Assembly: GCF_038725785.1 (NCBI RefSeq) | Contig: NZ_CP109796.1 | Location: forward strand, 3,224,001-3,288,000 | DNA length: 64,000 nt | Source: Termitidicoccus mucosus | Lineage (GTDB): Bacteria; Verrucomicrobiota; Verrucomicrobiia; Opitutales; Opitutaceae | Reading direction: 5' to 3' | Shown: in pieces, positions 53,886-60,927 of the stretch | Layout: the number at the start of each line of letters is the position of its first letter | How positions within the stretch are numbered: position 1 is the stretch's first letter | Position numbers and translations under genes: made by a program | The notes under the pieces: generated by a model | What the model was told of the DNA's origin: nothing | Database searches by the model: none | Seen by the model: only the letters and a program-made list of their open reading frames with translations

Positions 53886-55774
53886 AACGCTTCGGTTTGC
53901 GCACCCTCAGCAGCCAGCTCATCGGTGTGATGCTGCTCGCCATCGCGCTCTCGCAAGGCGTGTCGCTGTATGTGTTCCACCGCGAGCACCAGCGCAGCAT
54001 GCGCGGCGTGCTGCGCGACGAATGCCTCGGCCGCATCGCCTCCGCCATGCGCCTCGTCCAGGTGACGCCGCCCGACCAGCGCGCCGCCACGCTCGCCGCC
54101 GTGAGCACCCCGCTCACGCGCTACTGGCTCACGCCCGATCCGCCCGCGTCGTCCGCCGGCTGGCAGCAGTCCGCGCGCGAGCAACTCCTGCGCCACACGC
54201 TCTCCGCCGACCACGGGCAGCCCACGCCCAGCCTGTTTCAACACGACCCGATGCTCGACCGGCGCTCGGCCGCGGAATGGGAGGAACTCCCGGCCGACAC
54301 CTGGCTCGTCGGCCTGCCCGTGCGCCAGCTCGACCTCGCGCCGTGGAACGGCTTCGGCTTCGCGCTCCGGCTCGGCGGCGGCGACTGGCTCAACACCGTT
54401 TTCGCCAAGCCCGACTACCTCACGAAGACGCGGCTCACCACCGAGTATTACGCCGCGCTCATCGCCACCGCGCTGCTTTTTGCCTTCGCCGCCTGGCTGA
54501 TCGCCCGGCGCATCTCGTGCCCCCTGCGCACGCTCGCCCGCTCGGCGGAACGGCTCGGGCGCGGCGAGAGCCCGGAACTGCTGCCCGAGGAAGGACCCGA
54601 CGACATCCGCGCCACCGCCATCACCTTCAACCGCATGCAGGTGCGCCTCCGGCGTTTCGTGGAAGACCGCACGCAGATGATCGCCGCCATCAGCCACGAC
54701 CTGCGCACGCCCATCACCTCGCTCCGCCTGCGCGCCGAGTATGTCGAGGACCCTGAGATGCGGGAAAATGATCGGCACGCTCGACGGCATGCAGGCGATG
54801 ACGCAGGCCGTGCTCGCCTTTGCCCGCGAGGAATCGACGGCGGAAACCACGCGCACCGTCGATATGGCGACTGGCTCAACACCGTTTTCGCCAAGCCCGA
54901 CTACCTCACGAAGACGCGGCTCACCACCGAGTATTACGCCGCGCTCATCGCCACCGCGCTGCTTTTTGCCTTCGCCGCCTGGCTGATCGCCCGGCGCATC
55001 TCGTGCCCCCTGCGCACGCTCGCCCGCTCGGCGGAACGGCTCGGGCGCGGCGAGAGCCCGGAACTGCTGCCCGAGGAAGGACCCGACGACATCCGCGCCA
55101 CCGCCATCACCTTCAACCGCATGCAGGTGCGCCTCCGGCGTTTCGTGGAAGACCGCACGCAGATGATCGCCGCCATCAGCCACGACCTGCGCACGCCCAT
55201 CACCTCGCTCCGCCTGCGCGCCGAGTATGTCGAGGACCCCGAGATGCGGGAAAAAATGATCGGCACGCTCGACGGCATGCAGGCGATGACGCAGGCCGTG
55301 CTCGCCTTTGCCCGCGAGGAATCGACGGCGGAAACCACGCGCACCGTCGATATCGACGCGCTCATCGAAAGCGTCTGCGACGACCTCGCCGGCCTCGGCT
55401 GGGACGTGAAGTTCGCCGACGGGCACCGCATTCCCTTCCGCTGCCGTCCCGACGGGCTGAAGCGTGCGCTGGCCAACATCATCGAAAACGCCGTGCGCTA
55501 CGGCCAGCGCGCGCGCGTCCACCTCGACCTCGCGGCCGAATGCCTCGGCATCGTCATCGACGACGACGGGCCGGGCATCGCCGCGGAGGACCGCGAGCGC
55601 GTGTTCGCGCCGTTTTTCCGGCTGGAAAGCTCGCGCAACCGCGCCACCGGCGGCGTCGGTCTCGGCCTGGCCATCGCCCGCTCCATCGTCCGCGCGCACG
55701 GCGGCGACATCGTGCTCGCCAACCGCGCCGAGGGCGGCCTCCGCGCGACCATCCGCCTGCCCGTGGCGAAATAA
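53882..55774 (+). CDS. Sensor histidine kinase with internal tandem duplication
   Basis: The frame encodes 630 residues, where about 468 would be normal. N-terminal membrane segment (LIGVMLLAIALSQGVSLYVF), periplasmic sensor (to about residue 170), second membrane segment (YYAALIATALLFAFAAWLIA), HAMP and the H-box MIAAISHDLRTPITSLRLRA. Then 36 out-of-frame codons (ENDRHARRHAGDDAG...) lead into a repeat of membrane segment, HAMP and H-box. The ATPase domain follows, with N box ANIIENAVRYGQRA, G1 DDDGPGIAAEDRERVF and G2 GGVGLGLAIARSIVRAHGG. Copy 1 has lost 2 nt at an A-run; this keeps the whole chain open. Cotranscribed with the regulator upstream. Confidence 0.85.
   Translation: MKRFGLRTLSSQLIGVMLLAIALSQGVSLYVFHREHQRSMRGVLRDECLGRIASAMRLVQVTPPDQRAATLAAVSTPLTRYWLTPDPPASSAGWQQSAREQLLRHTLSADHGQPTPSLFQHDPMLDRRSAAEWEELPADTWLVGLPVRQLDLAPWNGFGFALRLGGGDWLNTVFAKPDYLTKTRLTTEYYAALIATALLFAFAAWLIARRISCPLRTLARSAERLGRGESPELLPEEGPDDIRATAITFNRMQVRLRRFVEDRTQMIAAISHDLRTPITSLRLRAEYVEDPEMRENDRHARRHAGDDAGRARLCPRGIDGGNHAHRRYGDWLNTVFAKPDYLTKTRLTTEYYAALIATALLFAFAAWLIARRISCPLRTLARSAERLGRGESPELLPEEGPDDIRATAITFNRMQVRLRRFVEDRTQMIAAISHDLRTPITSLRLRAEYVEDPEMREKMIGTLDGMQAMTQAVLAFAREESTAETTRTVDIDALIESVCDDLAGLGWDVKFADGHRIPFRCRPDGLKRALANIIENAVRYGQRARVHLDLAAECLGIVIDDDGPGIAAEDRERVFAPFFRLESSRNRATGGVGLGLAIARSIVRAHGGDIVLANRAEGGLRATIRLPVAK
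54380..55353 (+). repeat. Tandem direct duplication inside the kinase gene
   Basis: Copy 1 is 54380-54865 (486 nt), copy 2 is 54866-55353 (488 nt). They differ by one substitution (gaccctgag against gaccccgag) and by a run of four A residues in copy 1 against six in copy 2. A 488-nt unit is not a multiple of three; the 2-nt loss makes it one. Confidence 0.93.
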
Positions 55775-55807
55775 GGCGCGGACGGGGAATCCCGCGCCCT
55801 TTTTGCC

Positions 55808-55961
55808 CGTGTGCAACCCCCGTCGGAATCTTTCCTCTTTATTCTTTATCTTTCCTCTTTCTCCCTGCTTGTGCCTGACGAAAGAGAAAGAGAAAGAGAA
55901 AGAGAAAGAGAAAGAATAAAGAGGAAAGATTCCGGCGGGTGGCATCCCTTTGGGGTACCCC
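55808..55961. repeat. MITE-like repeat, family E copy 4
   Basis: Starts gtgcaacccccgtcggaatc and ends gattccggcgggtggcatcc followed by ctttggggtaccc. The right arm contains an expanded hexamer run (gaaaga repeated about six times, roughly 55879-55915), so this copy has undergone slippage. Confidence 0.88.
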
Positions 55962-56029
55962 CTTCTGCCCGCCGCCGCGCACGCATCCTTGCCAGCCGGC
56001 GGGAGTTGGTGGTTGGCTTCGCGGCAAAG

Positions 56030-56851
56030 ATGCAGGCCGAAAAAATCACCAGTCTCCAGAACCCGCGCGTGAAACAGCTCGTGAAACTGCGCGACCGGCG
56101 TCCGCGCGACGAGGCGGGCGTGTTCCTCGTCGAAGGCTACCGCCAGATCCGCCGCGCGCTCGAAAAGGACATCGCGCTGTCCGAACTGTATTTTTCGCCG
56201 GACTGGTTTCTGGGCGAAAACGAGCCCGCGCTCATCGAGCGGGCGGCGGCGGCGGGCGCGGCGCTCTTCGAATTGTCGAAGGACGCCTTTGCCAAGGTCG
56301 CCTACCGCGAGCGCCCCGACGGGCTGCTCGCCACCGCGCCGCAATGGCGGCGCTCCCTCGCCGACCTCGCCGCGCGGCTTGACGCGCCCGCCGGTGGCCG
56401 CGCTCCGTTCCTGCTCGTGGTCGAGGCCATCGAAAAGCCGGGCAATCTCGGCACCATCCTGCGCAGCGCCGACGCGGCCGGCGCGGACGCGGTGATCGTG
56501 TGCGACCCGGTCACCGACATCTTCAACCCCAACGTCGTGCGCTCCTCGACCGGCGTGCTCTTCTCGGTGCCCGTGGTCGTGGAGGAAAGCAGCCCGGTGC
56601 GCGCGTGGCTGCGCGGGCGCGGCATCCGCGCCGTCGCCACCACGCCGTCGGCCGACGCGCTTTACACCGACACCGATTTGCGCGGCCCGCTCGCCATCGT
56701 GATGGGCAGCGAGCAATACGGCCTGAGCGATTTCTGGCTGCGCGAAAGCGACGCGCGCGTGCGCATCCCGATGGCCGGCCAGGCCGACTCGCTCAACGTC
56801 GCGATGGCGACCATCATCACGCTGTTCGAAGCCGTGCGCCAGCGCGGCTGA
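56030..56851 (+). CDS. TrmH/SpoU-family RNA 2'-O-methyltransferase
   Basis: A 273-residue SPOUT methyltransferase. The N-terminal substrate-binding part has SLQNPRVKQLVKLRDRRPRD and FLVEGYRQIRRALEK. The knotted C-terminal domain has motif 1 VVEAIEKPGNLGTILRSADA (Asn and Arg), motif 2 LAIVMGSEQYGLSDFW and motif 3 VRIPMAGQADSLNVAMATII. The product is a 2'-O-methylated ribose in rRNA or tRNA; the site is unknown. ATG 56030. Confidence 0.93.
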   Translation: MQAEKITSLQNPRVKQLVKLRDRRPRDEAGVFLVEGYRQIRRALEKDIALSELYFSPDWFLGENEPALIERAAAAGAALFELSKDAFAKVAYRERPDGLLATAPQWRRSLADLAARLDAPAGGRAPFLLVVEAIEKPGNLGTILRSADAAGADAVIVCDPVTDIFNPNVVRSSTGVLFSVPVVVEESSPVRAWLRGRGIRAVATTPSADALYTDTDLRGPLAIVMGSEQYGLSDFWLRESDARVRIPMAGQADSLNVAMATIITLFEAVRQRG

Positions 56852-56856
56852 ATGCG

Positions 56857-59625
56857 ATGCGCGGGCGCGGCGAAAACAGTTTTGCGGAAACACCCACTGC
56901 CGGCGGACGCGCGGCAGGAGATCATGGCGCGCAAGATCAAACCGGCCCGGGCAAACCCCGTAGCGCAGGCATCCTTGCCTGCCGTCGGAAAGAAATTCGC
57001 GCGAAGCGCGGCACTTGTTCCTTGGAAAAAAGTCAGCGGCGCTTCGCGCCTTTCGTTTTCGACGGCAGGCAGGATGCCTGCGCTACGCCACGCGCCGCCG
57101 CGCGCAGTGGCCGCCTGCCGGCGGCGCTGTTCGCGCTGGTGCTGTGTTTCGCGAGCGGCCTTTTGCGGGCGGACGGCGATGGCGGGCGCGCCGTCGCGCT
57201 CGACATCCCGATCCTCACGGCGGGATACGGGAGCGCGTTTTTCGAGGAAACCGCGCGGGAGTTCGAGCGGCTGCGCCCGGGCGTGCGGGTCAACATTTCC
57301 GGCGATGCGCGCGTGCATGAAAAGGTGCGCATCCGCGTGATGGCGGACGAACCGCCCGACGCGACCGACGCGGTGCTGCTCTATGACACGCTCATCGGCT
57401 CGGGCCGGATCCTCGACCTCGCGCCGTGGCTCGACGGACCGAACTGGGAAGGCGACGCGCGCTGGCGCGACACGTTTCTGCCCGGCGTGCTCGACCGCTG
57501 GACGCGCGAAAGCGGCGCGGGCTGCCAGCCCGTGGATTCGGGTGGCATGGGCGACTCGCCCATGTTTCCGCCGCACGAACACGGGCGAGTCGCCCGTGCC
57601 ACTTCGCGCGCGTTTGCGCTGCCGTTTGCCCATGCGGTGTGGGTTGTGTTTTATAACGAAGGGCTTTTCGAGGCCCGAGGCTGGAGCGTGCCGCGCACGT
57701 GGGACGAGTTTTTCGCGTTGTGCGAGGACATGCGCGGGGCGGACGTCGCGCCGCTCACGCTGCCGGGGGTTTACATGCGCTACGGCGACGCGTTTTTGCG
57801 CGCGGCGCACTACAACCTCGCCGGGCCGGAGGGATTTCGCGCGTATCAGGAGCTGATGCCGGGCGCCTACAACGACCCGCGGTTCGTGCGCGCGGCGGAG
57901 GTGCTGCGGCGCGTGAGCGCGGGCGGGCTGCTGCGCGGCTGGGAGGGCATGACGCACACGGCGGCGCAGCAGGCGTTTCTCGACGGACGCGCGGCGATGA
58001 CGGTGAGCGCGTCGTGGTTCGTGAGCGAGATGCGCGGAAAAATCCCGGCGGGCTTCCGGCTGGGCGCATTCAACCTGCCGGTGTTCGCGGACGGCGAGCC
58101 GGCGGCGGCGGGCGGGAGCGTGGCCGCCGGCTCGCGCGGCGCGACGGGCGCGGTGCAGGCGCAGAGCGCGTATTACTTTTTGTTCGCGACGGGCGACGCG
58201 GAGCGCGAGCGGGCGACGGTGGATTTTTTTCGGTTCCTCACCTCGCGGGAGCGGGCGCGGGCATTTGCCCGGACGCTCGACGCGCCGGTGGCGTTGCGCG
58301 CGGTGCGCCCGGAGGATTACGCGTCGCACGCGATGCGGCAGATCGCGGCGATGACGCGCGACGCGCCGGCGGTGTTCGACTCGGCGCCGCCGGCGTCGGC
58401 GGAGTTCCAGGCGCTCATCAGCCAGGCGATGACCGACGCGCGCGAGCAGTTGATGACGGGGCGGGCGACGGCGGCGGAGTTTGGCGCGCAACTGGAAGCG
58501 GCGGCGGCGCGCGAGCGGGCGCGCGCGGCGGATCCCGGCCGGGTGGAGGCGCGGCATCCGCTGAAGGCGGCGGCGTTGCTGCTGGCGGTGGCGGCGCTGG
58601 CGGGCGGCTGGCTCGGCGGAGCGCGGACGCGGGGCGGACGGCCCGCGGCGAAAGCGCCGCCGGAAGGCAGGGGCGGCGGCGCGGGAAAGGACGCCGCCCT
58701 GCCGGCGCGCGCCACCCGGGGACGGCGCGCCACGCTGCGGCCCGCGTTCGCGGCGGGATTCGTGGGGCCGGCGCTGGCGCTGTTCGGCGCGTTCGTCATC
58801 GCGCCGGGCGCGGCCTCGCTGGCGTGGGCGTTCACGCGCTGGGACGGGTTTTCGGAGCGGTCGTGGGCGGGCCTGTTCAATTTCAAGTGGCTGCTGCTGG
58901 AGAGCGACACGTTCTGGTTCGCGTTAAAAAACAACCTCTACCTCATGGTGGTGCCGACGCTGTTCGTGGTGCCGCTGGCCCTTGTATTGGCCGCGCTGAT
59001 ACATCGCGGCGTGCGGGGCGCGGGGGTGTTTCGCGCGGTGTTTCTGTTTCCCAACCTGCTCGGCGGCATCGCGGCGACGCTGCTGTGGATGCACGCCTAC
59101 GACCCGCACGGCGGCCTGGTGAACGCGGCGCTCGCGCGGCTGGGCGCGTGGACGGGCATCGGGTGGCTCCAGGCGTTCGAGGGCTTCGCGTGGTTGTCGC
59201 CGGAAAACCTGTATCGCGCGCTCATCCCGATTTACCTGTGGATGGCGTGCGGGTTCAACCTCGTGCTCTACCTCGCGGCGATGCAGGGCATCAACCCGGA
59301 GCTCTACGAGGCGGCGGAGCTGGACGGCGCGTCGGCGGCGCGGCAGTTTTTCACCATCACGCTGCCGCTCATCCGCGGCGTGCTGGCCATCTCGGCGGTG
59401 TTCATCGTCATCGCGGGGCTGAACACGTTTGAAATGGTCTGGCTGCTCACCTCGCAGGACCCGGCGAGCGGCTCGCATGTGCTGAGCACGCTGATGGTTT
59501 CGACGATGTTCAAGGAGTTCCAGATCGGCCGCGCCACGGCCATCGCGGTGGTGATGTTCGTGCTCGTGATGGCCGGCTCCGCGCTGGTGCTGCGCGCGAT
59601 GAAAACACGGGAGGAGCCGGAATGA
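56857..59625 (+). CDS. ABC sugar importer: binding protein fused to permease
   Basis: A 922-residue fusion. A signal-like segment (LPAALFALVLCFASGLLRA) precedes an SBP_bac_1-type binding domain (TAGYGSAFFEETAREFERLR; later ALPFAHAVWVVFYNEGLFEA). A membrane anchor (ALLLAVAALAGGWLGG) and a charged linker lead into a MalF/UgpA-type permease with the EAA loop NPELYEAAELDGASAARQFF. The start is uncertain: the only in-frame ATG (56857) puts about 70 residues, half of them encoded by a family B palindrome, before the signal segment; a rare CTG or GTG start nearer 57115-57139 is possible. A family A palindrome is also translated inside the binding domain. Its stop overlaps the next permease gene (ATGA). 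Confidence 0.8.
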   Translation: MRGRGENSFAETPTAGGRAAGDHGAQDQTGPGKPRSAGILACRRKEIRAKRGTCSLEKSQRRFAPFVFDGRQDACATPRAAARSGRLPAALFALVLCFASGLLRADGDGGRAVALDIPILTAGYGSAFFEETAREFERLRPGVRVNISGDARVHEKVRIRVMADEPPDATDAVLLYDTLIGSGRILDLAPWLDGPNWEGDARWRDTFLPGVLDRWTRESGAGCQPVDSGGMGDSPMFPPHEHGRVARATSRAFALPFAHAVWVVFYNEGLFEARGWSVPRTWDEFFALCEDMRGADVAPLTLPGVYMRYGDAFLRAAHYNLAGPEGFRAYQELMPGAYNDPRFVRAAEVLRRVSAGGLLRGWEGMTHTAAQQAFLDGRAAMTVSASWFVSEMRGKIPAGFRLGAFNLPVFADGEPAAAGGSVAAGSRGATGAVQAQSAYYFLFATGDAERERATVDFFRFLTSRERARAFARTLDAPVALRAVRPEDYASHAMRQIAAMTRDAPAVFDSAPPASAEFQALISQAMTDAREQLMTGRATAAEFGAQLEAAAARERARAADPGRVEARHPLKAAALLLAVAALAGGWLGGARTRGGRPAAKAPPEGRGGGAGKDAALPARATRGRRATLRPAFAAGFVGPALALFGAFVIAPGAASLAWAFTRWDGFSERSWAGLFNFKWLLLESDTFWFALKNNLYLMVVPTLFVVPLALVLAALIHRGVRGAGVFRAVFLFPNLLGGIAATLLWMHAYDPHGGLVNAALARLGAWTGIGWLQAFEGFAWLSPENLYRALIPIYLWMACGFNLVLYLAAMQGINPELYEAAELDGASAARQFFTITLPLIRGVLAISAVFIVIAGLNTFEMVWLLTSQDPASGSHVLSTLMVSTMFKEFQIGRATAIAVVMFVLVMAGSALVLRAMKTREEPE
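56960..57086. repeat. Long palindromic repeat, family B copy 2
   Basis: Ends gtagcgcaggcatccttgcc and ggcaggatgcctgcgctac; the loop matches that of 36028-36186 in reverse. It lies in the first part of the fusion gene frame, between the ATG and the signal-like segment. Confidence 0.92.
57542..57602. repeat. REP-like palindrome inside a gene, family A copy 3
   Basis: gtggcatgggcgactcgccc at the left and gggcgagtcgcccgtgccac at the right, with a short loop. It is translated in frame inside the binding-protein domain as SGGMGDSPMFPPHEHGRVAR and does not cause a stop. Confidence 0.9.
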
Positions 59626-60476
59626 AAAGACAACGGCACGATCTTTCCCGCCGGCTGGTTTTCGCGGCGTTGTGCGGCTATCTGCTGTGGGTGGTTTACC
59701 CGATGGCGTGGGTGGCCTACAGCTCGCTCAAGCCCGACGAGGCGGTGTTTCGCGACGCGTTTGCCCTGCCGGAACTCGACGTGCTCCAGTGGGGCAACTA
59801 CGCGCGGGCGTGGAGCGAGGCGCGGTTCGGCGCGTATTTCTTCAACAGCGTCGCGGTCACGTCGGCCTCCGTGGCGCTGATCCTGCTGCTCGGCTCGATG
59901 GCGGCGTATGCGCTCAGCCGGTTCCATCATCCGCTGGGCAACGCCGTTTACTGGCTGTTTCTCGCGGGGCTGATGATCCCGGTGCAGTTGAGCGTGGTGC
60001 CGCTGTTCTTCGAGCTGCGCGCGCTCGGCCTGCTCAACTCGCGCCTCGGCCTCGTGCTGGTTTACACGGCCAACGGGCTGCCGTTCGCGGTGTTCATCCT
60101 CGCGGGATTTTTCCGCGCGCTGCCGCGCTCGCTCTACGAGGCGGCGGTGGTGGACGGCTGCGGCGAGGCCGGGGCGTTCTGGCGCGTGATGCTCCCGCTG
60201 GCGCGGCCGGGGCTCGTGACCGTGGCGATCTTCCAGTTCATCGGCATCTGGAAGGAGTATTTTTTCGCGTTCATGTTCACCTCGGGCGCGGGCGGCGACA
60301 GCGCGCGCACGCTGCCCATCGGGCTGGCAAACCTCTCCATCACCGCGCAATACCAGAACGACTACGCCATGCTCTTCGCGGGCGTGATCATCGTGACGAT
60401 CCCCATCCTGCTCATCTATCTCGCGCTGCAAAAACATCTCGTGCGCGGTGTGACGGCGGGCGCGCTGAAGGGCTGA
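59622..60476 (+). CDS. Carbohydrate ABC transporter permease (MalG/UgpE type)
   Basis: A 284-residue permease with six membrane segments (for example LVFAALCGYLLWVVYPMAWV). The family N-terminal motif SSLKPDEAVF and the EAA coupling loop SLYEAAVVDGCGEAGAFWRV are present. Its ATG overlaps the stop of the fusion gene, so the two form the heterodimeric channel of one importer for sugars, sugar alcohols or glycerol phosphates. No ATPase gene follows; a shared MsmK/UgpC-type ATPase encoded elsewhere is likely. Confidence 0.94.
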   Translation: MKRQRHDLSRRLVFAALCGYLLWVVYPMAWVAYSSLKPDEAVFRDAFALPELDVLQWGNYARAWSEARFGAYFFNSVAVTSASVALILLLGSMAAYALSRFHHPLGNAVYWLFLAGLMIPVQLSVVPLFFELRALGLLNSRLGLVLVYTANGLPFAVFILAGFFRALPRSLYEAAVVDGCGEAGAFWRVMLPLARPGLVTVAIFQFIGIWKEYFFAFMFTSGAGGDSARTLPIGLANLSITAQYQNDYAMLFAGVIIVTIPILLIYLALQKHLVRGVTAGALKG

Positions 60477-60927
60477 GGCGCGGACCGGTGATACGCCTTC
60501 CGGGGCCGGCGGCGGCCTTTCGCGCTGTATTCATCCTGTTGTGCAAATCATGTCCTTTCGGTCAAATTTTGCATCGGATTTTTGTCTCCAAGGCATGTAT
60601 CCAAGCGGGCAGTCAATTTGCAAAAAACCCCGCTTTATGCTTCAGTAAAACCCTCACAAGACGGCGGCGGTTCAAGCCGCGCCGGCACTGTATCCGCCCA
60701 AGCGGATAATCGTGTAATTTCAAGCCGTTTTTTCTCAAAAAAAGCTGCGGATTTGACTTGTAAAAAATTCTTTCCCGCGCAATTTTTACATGAAGTATTC
60801 CCCTGTGAATAACTTTCCAGCAAATTGCCCCATAATCAGTTATGAAACCAAAAAAAATTTGCCATTTAACAACAAAAAGACTCGCCTTGCCAAAAAATTA
60901 GCCCACTACATGGAACCTTTCCGCCCT
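60477..60927. other. Long leader region before the reductase gene
   Basis: A 451-bp region without a gene. It is AT-rich from about 60715 onwards. No clear NrdR box pair or cobalamin riboswitch core could be made out. In-frame start-like codons at 60790 and 60910 precede the chosen start of the reductase. Confidence 0.5.

Noticed and set aside
55876-55920. Regular short repeats mistaken for a CRISPR-like array
   Set aside because: It is a hexamer microsatellite (gaaaga) inside a family E repeat; there are no spacers and no cas genes.
53465-56893. A minus-strand frame of 1142 codons
   Set aside because: Runs antisense through regulator, kinase, a repeat and the methyltransferase gene; its sequence shows the duplication of the real gene and no domain.
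60477-60927. Possible cobalamin riboswitch or NrdR boxes before nrdJ
   Set aside because: A gccggcactgt word recalls part of a B12 riboswitch, but the B12 box and other core parts are missing, and no NrdR box pair was seen.
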